DNA from: Candidatus Krumholzibacteriia bacterium
GTDB lineage: Bacteria; Krumholzibacteriota; Krumholzibacteriia; LZORAL124-64-63
Reading direction: 5' to 3'
NCBI GenBank assembly: GCA_028718575.1
Contig: JAQULN010000050.1
Coordinates: 1-11,733, forward strand
Length of the DNA: 11,733 nucleotides
Shown: positions 1-6,435 of the stretch, one piece after another
Numbering within the stretch: the stretch's first letter is position 1
Layout: each line of letters begins with the position of its first letter
Notes under the pieces: generated by a model
Seen by the model: the letters and a program-made list of their open reading frames with translations, nothing else
Told to the model about the DNA's origin: nothing
Database searches by the model: none
Made by a program: the position numbers and the translations under genes

Positions 1-330
1 GCATCGAGGAGTTCAGTCAAACAGTTCGACAGCAAGAATTTCCAGAGCGAGGTCCTCGAGAGCGCCGTGCCTGTGCTTGTTGATTTCTGGGCCCCCTGGT
101 GCGGCCCCTGTAAGATGATTGGCCCGGTGATCGAGGAACTCGCCAGCGACTACGACGGTCGGATCAAGGTCGGCAAGGTCAACGTAGACGACAATCATCA
201 GCTCGCCGCGCAATACGGGATTCGGGGTATCCCGACCGTGCTGGTCTTCAAGGGCGGCGAGAAAGTCGAAAGCTTCGTGGGCCTGCAGCAGAAAGCCGAG
301 CTCGCCGCGGCGCTAGATAAAAATCTGTAA
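1..330 (+). CDS. trxA: Thioredoxin, missing only its extreme 5' end
   Basis: Small cytoplasmic protein-disulfide reductase, normally kept reduced by thioredoxin reductase. The reading frame is open from base 1 and 109 residues are visible. The active site WCGPC is at visible residues 33-37, with both redox cysteines (34 and 37), and the cis-proline is in the GIPTV motif (Pro78). Compared with E. coli thioredoxin (Cys32, Cys35, Pro76) the visible part already covers almost the whole protein, so only the start codon and perhaps a few codons lie left of the window. The GTG at 67 is in frame, but starting there would remove the first strand and helix (visible as VKQFDSKNFQSEVLES), so it is not the start. 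The family is certain. The symbol assumes this is the main thioredoxin and not a paralogue. A GC-rich hairpin follows the stop by 44 bases. Confidence 0.95.
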   Translation, partial: ASRSSVKQFDSKNFQSEVLESAVPVLVDFWAPWCGPCKMIGPVIEELASDYDGRIKVGKVNVDDNHQLAAQYGIRGIPTVLVFKGGEKVESFVGLQQKAELAAALDKNL

Positions 331-374
331 CCCGTCCAGAATGAGTTTGTGGGCGTAATCGTCCCGCGACCTTT

Positions 375-408
375 GCCGGCGCCGGATCGCTTCCTTCCCG
401 GCGCCGGC
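375..408 (+). terminator. Perfect 11-bp GC hairpin after trxA, candidate terminator
   Basis: GCCGGCGCCGG at 375-385 is the exact reverse complement of CCGGCGCCGGC at 398-408, with a 12-base loop. It begins 44 bases past the thioredoxin stop. No T-run follows, so it is not a textbook intrinsic terminator. It could instead act as a transcript-end stabiliser, or separate trxA from the next gene. Each arm also contains the self-complementary decamer CCGGCGCCGG, so the pair can be read as a direct repeat as well. Confidence 0.4.
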
Positions 409-470
409 GCGCTTGCCTTCCGCCCGCCGCGGTCGCAGATTGGAGCCGGCAGCAGCCCGGCCCCACTCTC

Positions 471-476
471 GGAAGG
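471..476 (+). promoter_or_regulatory. Ribosome binding site fixing the sulfatase-like start
   Basis: GGAAGG lies 7 bases before the ATG at 484. The same frame is open back to a GTG at 349, but that stretch has no comparable site and reads as low-complexity Pro/Ala/Arg sequence. ATG 484 is therefore preferred. Confidence 0.65.
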
Positions 477-483
477 TCGCTTC

Positions 484-1380
484 ATGTCCGGAATCCTCGC
501 AGGCATCCGCAAGGTCCTGGGCAAAGATCAGCCCCGGCCGAACAACATCGTCTTCATCGTGTTCGACAGTTGCCGCTGGGACGCGTACCAGGCGGCCCGG
601 ACGCCCAACCTGGACCGAATCGGCCTGGCCGAGAAGCGCTACAGCTACGCCAGCTGGACCAGCCCGAGTCATTACACCTTCTTGATGGGCATGGTGCCGC
701 ACCTGAGCCCGAAGGGCGTGTTCGCGTCCAATGTCTACCGCGAGGAGTTCGCCACCTGGTCGCAGCGGTTAGGCCTGCCGGCAGTCGAGTTCAAGGCCTT
801 CGTGCCCCAGTTGAGTCTGCCGGCGTTCTTGAAGTCGCAGGGTTATTACTGCGAGGGTTGGGTCTCGCTGCCGGTGCTCAATCCCATGACCAGCATGTCG
901 GCGCATTTCGACCGCTACGAGCTGGCGCCGTCGCACAACGACCTGCAGGCGATCTTAGACCGTATCGAATTCCGGCGCGAAGAGCCGAGCTTTTTCTTCA
1001 TCAACACCGGTGAAACGCACTATCCCTATCTCATCCCGGGCGAATCGGCCGCCGATTTACCCCACCTTTCGGGAGTGCACGGCGTCTTCAAGTCGCTCGA
1101 CGAATTCCTGAAGAACCCCGGCGCTTTTTTACAGGACCGCAAGGAAGAGGAATTCTTCACCCCTGATCAGTTCCGCGCCTTCTTCGCCAAGCAGATCGCC
1201 TGCGTGGAGCATCTCGACAAAGTGGTCGGCCGCTTCCTGGAACGCTGCCCGGCCAATACCTACTTCCTCATCATGAGTGACCACGGCGAACTGTTCGGCG
1301 AGGAAGGCTATTTCGGGCACGGCCCGATCTTCCATCCGCTCGTCTTCGAGGTGTTCTACCTCGAGGGTCTCAGACCCTGA
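484..1380 (+). CDS. Sulfatase-like hydrolase/transferase, alkaline phosphatase superfamily
   Basis: A 298-residue metal-dependent hydrolase or transferase of the sulfatase branch of the AP superfamily. The first metal aspartate is Asp28 in NIVFIVFDSCRWD. The nucleophile region reads TSPSHYTFLMG (residues 59-69) and aligns with the sulfatase CxPSRxxLLTG signature, but has Thr59 where sulfatases carry the Cys or Ser that becomes formylglycine. A Thr nucleophile is known in LtaS and EptA-type phosphotransferases and in nucleotide pyrophosphatases. Further ligands are Asp266 and His267 in SDHGE and His279 in GHG. INTGETHYPY (about 173-182) resembles the substrate-side His segment of sulfatases. 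There is no signal peptide or membrane segment, so it is probably cytoplasmic. It is shorter than typical sulfatases, ending soon after the GHG motif, but no frameshift is visible. It may be transcribed separately from trxA, and converges on the gene at 1470-2447. The family is well supported; the substrate is unknown. Confidence 0.85.
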   Translation: MSGILAGIRKVLGKDQPRPNNIVFIVFDSCRWDAYQAARTPNLDRIGLAEKRYSYASWTSPSHYTFLMGMVPHLSPKGVFASNVYREEFATWSQRLGLPAVEFKAFVPQLSLPAFLKSQGYYCEGWVSLPVLNPMTSMSAHFDRYELAPSHNDLQAILDRIEFRREEPSFFFINTGETHYPYLIPGESAADLPHLSGVHGVFKSLDEFLKNPGAFLQDRKEEEFFTPDQFRAFFAKQIACVEHLDKVVGRFLERCPANTYFLIMSDHGELFGEEGYFGHGPIFHPLVFEVFYLEGLRP

Positions 1381-1436
1381 GCAGGCGCAGCCATCGCCGG
1401 GCCCGGGATCGTGAGATCGTCGCCAGGATGACCGCC

Positions 1437-1459
1437 GCGAGGCGCGATCGCCGTCTCGC
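1437..1459. terminator. Weak imperfect hairpin between convergent genes
   Basis: GCGAG-GCG (1437-1444) can pair with CGC (1449-1451) and CTCGC (1455-1459), with a CGAT loop and a 3-base bulge. It lies between the convergent stops at 1380 and 1472, where a bidirectional terminator would be expected. No T-run is present and GC-rich DNA gives such pairings easily, so support is weak. I see nothing else in the 89-base gap. Confidence 0.2.
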
Positions 1460-1469
1460 AGCCGCCGCG

Positions 1470-2447
1470 TCAGCCCAGCACCCGCAGGATCGCCGGCGCC
1501 ACCTGATCGAGCCCGGTCAAGCCCGTCATGAACTCCCGCGCGCCCGGTCCCCAGGCCAACAACGGAACCGGGTTGCGGGTGTGCGTGGCAACGGTGAGGT
1601 CTTCCAGATTGCCGTGATCCGAGCACCACATGAGCAAGGTGTCGGGCGGCAGCTCGGCCAGGATCGCCTCTAGGAACGCGTCCAGGCGCCGCAGTTCGTC
1701 CTCGGCCGCCGCGCGGTCGGCGGTGTGGCCGGCGCGGTCGGTGCGGAAGTACTCATAGAGCAGGAAGTCGTAGCGAGGCAGATTGCGCGCCAGACAGGCG
1801 CCGGCTTCCGCCGGCGTCAAAAGCGGCGCGGCGAAACCCAAGCGCCGCAGTTCCTCGCCGGTAAAATCCTGGTAGAGCGAGCGTCCGGCCGCCATGTCCG
1901 GCACGTCGAAGAACGGCAGGTCGGCGGCTAGGTTTGCGACCGTGGTCGCCGACATGCAGAGCTGCCGGGCGCGCGTCAGCGAGAAGAACGGGGTCCGATA
2001 GGTATTGAAGAACACCGGCCGGCGGCCTGCGCGGCGCAACTGCAAGAGCAGCGAGTGTTCGAGCAAGAGTGCGCGCAATGTCGGTCCCGGAAACCCGGAG
2101 AGGTGGCGACCCTGGACTGCGGCCGCGTTGATGCCGGTCAAGAGCGTGGTCTGGCCGGTCGCGCTCTGCGGCAGACCCGGCACGCCGAGGCAGGCATCGA
2201 GCGGCACGGCCCAGGCGCCGTTGTCCAGCCGGATCGGTGCGCCGGTAAAGGTCGCGTCGGCGATCGCCGACGAGCCTGCGGACACGTCCACCGCCGCTTG
2301 GTTCGCGGCCGGCCGCGTCGTTGACGATAACGGCGGCAAGCGCAGGAGCGTTCCGCCGTAACTCCAACCGGGGTTGACCGACGGGTCGTCGCGCCCCCAG
2401 CCGAATCCGTCGACGAAGAGCAGGGCCACGCGGTTGGCCGCGCCCAT
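1470..2447 (-). CDS. Phosphoglycerate mutase-like metalloenzyme, alkaline phosphatase superfamily
   Basis: A 325-residue soluble protein of the AP superfamily, closest in motifs to cofactor-independent phosphoglycerate mutase and phosphopentomutase-type metalloenzymes. Visible landmarks are the metal aspartate Asp13 in LLFVDGFGWG, the nucleophile region GLPQSATGQTTLLTG (91-105, candidate Ser95 or Thr97), Asp227 and His231 in TDRAGH, Asp267 and His268 in CSDHGNLED, and His279 in ATHTRNPVPLLAWGPG. SDHGN with a later HTxNPVP is characteristic of the iPGM group. The protein is much shorter than true iPGM (about 510 residues) and the large inserted phosphatase/transferase domain is not evident, so glycolytic mutase activity is unlikely and a hydrolase is more likely. 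The start is set by a strong ribosome site 7 bases upstream; an in-frame upstream start at 2471 would add eight charged residues. It lies just downstream of the tRNA pair on the same strand, with no promoter of its own that I can see. Confidence 0.82.
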   Translation of the reverse strand: MGAANRVALLFVDGFGWGRDDPSVNPGWSYGGTLLRLPPLSSTTRPAANQAAVDVSAGSSAIADATFTGAPIRLDNGAWAVPLDACLGVPGLPQSATGQTTLLTGINAAAVQGRHLSGFPGPTLRALLLEHSLLLQLRRAGRRPVFFNTYRTPFFSLTRARQLCMSATTVANLAADLPFFDVPDMAAGRSLYQDFTGEELRRLGFAAPLLTPAEAGACLARNLPRYDFLLYEYFRTDRAGHTADRAAAEDELRRLDAFLEAILAELPPDTLLMWCSDHGNLEDLTVATHTRNPVPLLAWGPGAREFMTGLTGLDQVAPAILRVLG

Positions 2448-2454
2448 GCGCCTG

Positions 2455-2462
2455 ACCTCCCT
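2455..2462 (-). promoter_or_regulatory. Strong Shine-Dalgarno site for the PGM-like gene
   Basis: On the minus strand AGGGAGGT stands 7 bases before the ATG at 2447. This decides in favour of that start over the in-frame codon at 2471 and supports real translation of this gene. Confidence 0.7.
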
Positions 2463-2504
2463 GCTCGGCAACCTCCCGCCGACTCGCCGGTCCGGGGACG
2501 AACA

Positions 2505-2529
2505 GAGGCTTCCCGCACCGGGAAGCCTC
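2505..2529 (-). terminator. Terminator-like hairpin after the tRNA pair
   Basis: GAGGCTTCCC (2505-2514) and GGGAAGCCTC (2520-2529) form a perfect 10-bp stem with a 5-base loop. In the minus direction it starts 8 bases after the CCA end of tRNA-Glu and is followed by TGTTCGTC, which is only moderately T-rich. This is the expected place and shape for a Rho-independent terminator of the tRNA transcript. Some read-through into the protein gene beginning at 2447 is possible. Confidence 0.7.
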
Positions 2530-2537
2530 GCGACGCT

Positions 2538-2613
2538 TGGTAGCCCCTACGGGACTCGAACCCGTGTTACCGCCGTGAGAGGGCGGCGTCCTAGGCCACT
2601 AGACGAAGGGGCC
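2538..2613 (-). tRNA. tRNA-Glu (anticodon CUC)
   Basis: A 76-base cloverleaf on the minus strand, close to E. coli tRNA-Glu in the D arm, anticodon arm and variable region. The anticodon stem is CCGCC/GGCGG with loop CTCTCAC, giving anticodon CUC (complement of 2577-2579), which reads GAG. The T arm is ACGGG-TTCGAGT-CCCGT. The acceptor is GGCCCCT against AGGGGCT, so the end pair is G1-U72, followed by discriminator A and an encoded CCA. The D loop has 9 bases, including the extra nucleotides usual for tRNA-Glu. It follows tRNA-Gln by 10 bases, and both are probably cut from one precursor. Confidence 0.96.
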
Positions 2614-2623
2614 ACATAGAAGG

Positions 2624-2697
2624 TGGTTGCCCGGGGAGGATTCGAACCCCCATCGACTGATCCAGAGTCAGCTGTCCTACCGTTGAACGACCGGGCA
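2624..2697 (-). tRNA. tRNA-Gln (anticodon CUG)
   Basis: A 74-base cloverleaf on the minus strand. The acceptor is TGCCCGG/CCGGGCA with the U1-A72 pair typical of bacterial tRNA-Gln, discriminator A and an encoded CCA. The D arm is GTTC-AACGGTA-GGAC with a short 7-base loop. The anticodon stem is GCTGA/TCAGT with loop CTCTGGA, giving CUG (complement of 2663-2665), which reads CAG. The T arm is GGGGG-TTCGAAT-CCTCC with one G-U pair. U1-A72 and the small D loop are features recognised by the GatCAB amidotransferase in bacteria that make Gln-tRNA from Glu-tRNA, but GlnRS-type tRNAs share them. It is the first gene of a two-tRNA transcript with its own promoter. Confidence 0.95.
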
Positions 2698-2709
2698 ATC
2701 GTGCCGCCG

Positions 2710-2738
2710 AATATAGAAAACGCCCCCAGGTCATGCAA
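2710..2738 (-). promoter_or_regulatory. Sigma-70-like promoter of the tRNA pair
   Basis: On the minus strand TTGCAT (2733-2738) is followed after exactly 17 bases by TATATT (2710-2715), five of six bases matching the -10 consensus. The -35 box matches only at TTG. The predicted start falls a few bases before the 5' end of tRNA-Gln at 2697, leaving a very short leader. The -35 box sits just after the stop codon of the holin-AP gene, so the tRNAs can be expressed apart from it. Confidence 0.65.
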
Positions 2739-2741
2739 GTC

Positions 2742-4844
2742 CTATTGCCCCTGCGGGCGCCCCGGCCGGGGCAAATGGGCGTGCAAATGGGCGTAGAGGG
2801 CTTCCGGACTGGCCAGGTCACTGCCGCGGGTGTCCCAGCCGTGCGGCACCAGGATGAACGGGTCGGTTTGCGGTCCGCCCAGTCCGCCGTGGCTGCTGGT
2901 CTGCTCCTCGAAGACCACCACCTTGCGCACACCGGCCAGCCAAGCCCCGTTGAGCACCAGGTCGCCGCTCGCCGGACAGACGACCAGACGAGCCAGTTCG
3001 GGCGACCACCGCGCAGGGTCGCCGTAGGCGCGCAGCGGATCGCGGCCTACGATCTCGCCCGTGGCCAGGTTGCGTAGTCCGTCGGCTCCGATGGCCACGG
3101 CCTCCCCACTGGCGAGCACCGCCGCGACCAGCCCGACGCCCGGATGCCGGGCCAACGCCTCCACCAGACCGGGCAAATGGTCACGCACGTCCTCCAGCGT
3201 CAGTTTCGCCGGAGAACCCTTCAGGTACAGGTGCGCGAGGCAGCCCGACACACAGACCGCGATCTCCGGCATCGCCTGCGGCTGTTCGGGCGGCCGCGAC
3301 GGCGCCGGCACCGCCGGTAGCGAGCGAAACGCGCGGCTTTCCTGGTCGGCGCCGCTGCCGCGCAGATCGCGAATCCGCCGCAGCGTGCGCTGCCCGCGGC
3401 GCACGGCCCAACCGTGACGGTCCCGTCCCGGTTCCATCTCCCGCAGTAGTACGTCGAGGTACGCCGCGTCGCCGGCCGACGCCCCCTGCAGCACTTCCTG
3501 GCCCGCGAGATCCGCCACCACCTGGCCGAGCGAGCGGCCGTAGAGCTGCCGGAACGGCAGCGAAGCGGTCTGACCGTGGTCGCTCAACACGACCAGATCG
3601 TACGTCGCCGCCGCGTGGCGCCGGGCGTAGCGGCGCAGCTTGTGCAGGTTGCGGTCGTACGCCGCGAGGACGATCTGCGCTTCGTAGTCGTCGGGGCCCG
3701 AGTAGTGCGCGATGTCGTCGTAGCCCACGAAGTTGCTGTAGATGACCGGCACGCCGCGCACCACGTCCTGACCCAGCCAGAAGAACGCAGCCTGCCGCAG
3801 CACCGAACTGGTGACCGACCCCTGAGCCAGCTTGATCGGGTGATTGCGCAGACGCGGCCGCCCGCGTCGCAGCAAACCGACGGTGCCGAGCAACAACCCG
3901 GCCACGTAGTTCCAGGCTCCCGCCAACACGGCGCGGCTGTACGCCGTGGGACTGAGGTAGAACAGGTTCAGATCGGCCTGTTCATCGCGCCGCGTCCCCG
4001 GCAGACCCGACATGGCGCTGATCGTCAGTAGTCTTTTCGCGGCGCCGCCCGACAGCAACGAGCTGATGCACGAGCCTCCGGTCAGCAACGGCGGCTCCGG
4101 ACCGGTCACCATCTGCTCCACTTCCCGCGCCGTGGCGGGGCTGCTGACGACCTTGAACGCCTGCTCTTGACGATCGAACCAACGGTAACCCGGCACGCCG
4201 CGCCGATCGCCGTACATGAACCCCGCCTGCACCGCGGGCGTATTCGACGGCAGGCCGCAGTGCCAGCGTCGCAATTGATGCGAACCGCTGGCCAACAGCG
4301 CCGAAATGGTCGGCATGCGGCCGCGCCGGATCGCGCGAATGAGCGAGCGGGTGGACAACCCGTCAATCTGGAGGATGATCAGGCCGCGGCCGGCACCCTC
4401 GGGCCGGCGCGGTCCCCAACGGCGGCCGATCCGATAGAGCAAGGTCTGCACCAGCGGATACGCCTCGTCCAATCCCAACCAGCCGATGATTGACGTCGCG
4501 ACGGCGGTCATGACCAGCGTGCCGAACAGAGCATCCTGGTAGCTGGTCACCACCAGGCTGCTGTTAACAGCCGCGGTCCATTTGAGGATCAAGGCGTTGA
4601 ACAGCAACGAAGGCACGCCGAGCGTCACCAGATTGAGCGGCAAGGTCAAAAACAGGAGCAACGGACGCAGTAGAATCACCAGGATCGCGAACTCGACCGG
4701 CACCACTACCGCGACGATCCACCAGCGGGGCAGCGTGGTGTCGAAGTAGAGGCCGGGAAACAAGCTCGTCGCCAGAAGCAGCGCCAGCAGGTAGACCAGC
4801 CACACCAGAACGTAGCGACCGAGGATGCCGCCATACCGCCTCAC
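2742..4844 (-). CDS. Membrane protein: holin_4_2/YvlD-like domain fused to a nucleotide pyrophosphatase-like AP domain
   Basis: A 700-residue two-part protein. Residues 1-125 contain about four hydrophobic segments (near 9-30, 40-60, 62-83 and 105-123) arranged like the Phage_holin_4_2/YvlD family, which despite its name is mostly chromosomal. From about residue 153 an AP-superfamily phosphodiesterase/nucleotide pyrophosphatase domain begins. It has Asp161 in LIILQIDGLS, Thr202 in LPSNTPAVQAG as likely nucleophile, Asp376 and His380 in VGYDDIAHYSGP, Asp422 and His423 in LSDHGQ, and His652 in SSHGGLGG. All expected metal ligands are present, so it should be active. A Pro-rich stretch (about 519-533) interrupts the domain. 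Translation begins at a GTG with AAGGAG 4 bases upstream. It lies 76 bases after gltX. Similar fusions are, to my knowledge, annotated as holin-family proteins in other bacteria. The substrate and the side of the membrane bearing the catalytic domain are not shown by the sequence. Confidence 0.85.
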   Translation of the reverse strand: MRRYGGILGRYVLVWLVYLLALLLATSLFPGLYFDTTLPRWWIVAVVVPVEFAILVILLRPLLLFLTLPLNLVTLGVPSLLFNALILKWTAAVNSSLVVTSYQDALFGTLVMTAVATSIIGWLGLDEAYPLVQTLLYRIGRRWGPRRPEGAGRGLIILQIDGLSTRSLIRAIRRGRMPTISALLASGSHQLRRWHCGLPSNTPAVQAGFMYGDRRGVPGYRWFDRQEQAFKVVSSPATAREVEQMVTGPEPPLLTGGSCISSLLSGGAAKRLLTISAMSGLPGTRRDEQADLNLFYLSPTAYSRAVLAGAWNYVAGLLLGTVGLLRRGRPRLRNHPIKLAQGSVTSSVLRQAAFFWLGQDVVRGVPVIYSNFVGYDDIAHYSGPDDYEAQIVLAAYDRNLHKLRRYARRHAAATYDLVVLSDHGQTASLPFRQLYGRSLGQVVADLAGQEVLQGASAGDAAYLDVLLREMEPGRDRHGWAVRRGQRTLRRIRDLRGSGADQESRAFRSLPAVPAPSRPPEQPQAMPEIAVCVSGCLAHLYLKGSPAKLTLEDVRDHLPGLVEALARHPGVGLVAAVLASGEAVAIGADGLRNLATGEIVGRDPLRAYGDPARWSPELARLVVCPASGDLVLNGAWLAGVRKVVVFEEQTSSHGGLGGPQTDPFILVPHGWDTRGSDLASPEALYAHLHAHLPRPGRPQGQ

Positions 4845-4863
4845 GTGGCTCCTTGGCGCGTCA

Positions 4864-4913
4864 GCGCCCCTGGAACGACCAGTGTCTCGAGGGGCGCCGG
4901 TCCGTCGCGACGG
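4864..4913. repeat. Inverted repeat and palindrome between gltX and the holin-AP gene
   Basis: GCGCCCCT (4864-4871) and AGGGGCGC (4890-4897) are a perfect 8-bp inverted repeat around an 18-base loop, directly followed by the 12-base perfect palindrome CCGTCGCGACGG (4902-4913). They fill most of the 76-base gap, just upstream of the Shine-Dalgarno site of the downstream gene. The fold could mark the end of the gltX message or tune expression of the next gene. There is no T-run, and GC-rich sequence makes palindromes common, so a function is not established. Confidence 0.35.
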
Positions 4914-4920
4914 CGCGGCC

Positions 4921-6414
4921 TCAAGCGCCGGCTGCGCGCTGCAGGCGGGCGATGACGCGGGGGCCGCCCAGCGCCTCCATGACCTCGAAGATGCCGGCGC
5001 TGCGCACCTGGCCGCTGAGCGCCACGCGCGCCGGGTGGATCAGATCGCCGGCCGGTACGCCGAGCCCGGCTGCCAGATCCCGCACGACCGCCTCGTAGGC
5101 CGCCGCAACCGCGGGCTCCGCGGCCGGCAGGCCCTGCGCAAGCGCCGCGCCGAGCGCCGCCAGATGCGCGCGGTTCGTCGCCGTGGCGACGTGTTCTTGC
5201 CAGGCCGCCTCGTCGCGCGGGAAGTCCTCGACGAAAAAGAAACCCAACTGCTCCGGCAGGAGCCGCAAGCTGCTGAAGCGTCCGCCGAGCAAGGCCAATA
5301 GCCGATCGACATAGCCGGCCTGATCCGCCGCACCGGGCACCATCCAGGCGGGATCATATACCCAGCCGCGTTCGGCCAACAAGGGCAAGGCGAGCGTGCG
5401 GCGTTCCGCGGGCCCCATGCGCTTGAGATGCTGGCTATTGATGTGCTCCAGCTTGTCGTAGTCGAAGGCCGCCGGACTGCTGTTGACCTTCTTGAGCGAG
5501 AATCGCTTGATCAGAGCGTCGACCGACAGGACCTCGTCGCCGCCGGCGCCGATCGACCAGCCCAGCAGCGCCAGGTAGTTGACCATCGCTTGCGGTACGA
5601 TGCCCTGCGCCTGGAACTCCTCGACCGCGACAGCGCCGTGGCGTTTGCTCAGACGCTTGCGGTCCGGACCGAGGATCATCGGCATGTGGCCGAACTTGGG
5701 CGGCGGCCAGCCCAGCGCGGCGTAGATCAGCAGTTGTAGCGGCGTGTTGCTGACGTGATCGTCGCCACGCAGCACGTGCGTGATACCCATCGCGTGGTCG
5801 TCGACCACGGCGGCGAAGTTGTAGGTCGGAAAGCCGTCGGCCTTCATCAGCACGCGATCGGTGAGCACCGCGTTCTGGAACTCTCGTTTGCCGACCACGA
5901 TGTCGTACCAGAACGTCACGCCGTCGGCCGGGGTCCGCAGCCGCCATGCGGCCGGCCGGCCGTCGGTCTCATAGGCCGCGACCTGCGCGGCGGTGAGGTC
6001 GCGGCAATGGCCGTCGTAGCCGTCCCAGCCGCGGCCGGCGTCGCGCGCGGTCTGCTCGCGCCGCTGCAAGTCCGCGTCCGTGCAGAAGCAGCGGTAGACG
6101 TGCCCGGCCGCTCGCAACTGCGCCAGCGTTTCACGATAGAGGGGCCGGCGCTCGCTCTGGAAATACGGTCCCCAGGGCCCGTCCTTGCCCGGTCCCTCGT
6201 CCCAGTCCAACCCCAGCCAGCTCAAGCCGCGCAGGATGGCGCCGACCGAGGCCTCGGTGCTGCGCTCCTGATCGGTATCCTCGATGCGCAGCACGAACAC
6301 GCCCTGCTGGTTGCGCGCGAACAACCAGTTGAACAGCGCGGTGCGGGCGCCGCCGACGTGCAGATAGCCGGTCGGACTGGGAGCGAAACGAACACGCACC
6401 TGGGTCTGGCTCAT
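4921..6414 (-). CDS. gltX: Glutamyl-tRNA synthetase
   Basis: Cytoplasmic class I aminoacyl-tRNA synthetase that attaches glutamate to tRNA-Glu, and in non-discriminating forms also to tRNA-Gln. It has 497 residues, within the usual 460-510. The N-terminus carries RFAPSPTGYLHVGGART with the HIGH-class motif HVGG (19-22). VLRIEDTDQERS (41-52) is the conserved ATP/glutamate-pocket region, and the KMSKS-class motif is KRLSKRHG (253-260). Cys109, Cys111 and Cys137 fall where many GluRS proteins bind zinc. The helical anticodon-binding part fills the rest. The start ATG at 6414 has AGAGGA 10 bases upstream, and the gene begins 21 bases after the peptidase-MA-like stop, so it is probably co-transcribed with the two secreted-protein genes ahead of it. 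tRNA-Gln and tRNA-Glu genes lie 2.2-2.4 kb downstream on the same strand. Whether it is discriminating cannot be told here. Confidence 0.97.
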   Translation of the reverse strand: MSQTQVRVRFAPSPTGYLHVGGARTALFNWLFARNQQGVFVLRIEDTDQERSTEASVGAILRGLSWLGLDWDEGPGKDGPWGPYFQSERRPLYRETLAQLRAAGHVYRCFCTDADLQRREQTARDAGRGWDGYDGHCRDLTAAQVAAYETDGRPAAWRLRTPADGVTFWYDIVVGKREFQNAVLTDRVLMKADGFPTYNFAAVVDDHAMGITHVLRGDDHVSNTPLQLLIYAALGWPPPKFGHMPMILGPDRKRLSKRHGAVAVEEFQAQGIVPQAMVNYLALLGWSIGAGGDEVLSVDALIKRFSLKKVNSSPAAFDYDKLEHINSQHLKRMGPAERRTLALPLLAERGWVYDPAWMVPGAADQAGYVDRLLALLGGRFSSLRLLPEQLGFFFVEDFPRDEAAWQEHVATATNRAHLAALGAALAQGLPAAEPAVAAAYEAVVRDLAAGLGVPAGDLIHPARVALSGQVRSAGIFEVMEALGGPRVIARLQRAAGA

Positions 6415-6435
6415 GAGCGGGTCATCCTCTGGGTC

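Noticed and set aside
349..483. In-frame N-terminal extension of the sulfatase-like gene to a GTG
   Set aside because: The extension is low-complexity Pro/Ala/Arg, contains the trxA hairpin, and has no ribosome site. GGAAGG before ATG 484 is better.
2742..4844. Prophage remnant suggested by a holin-like domain
   Set aside because: The holin_4_2/YvlD family is largely chromosomal, the domain is fused to an enzyme, and no phage gene or attachment-site duplication is visible beside the tRNAs.
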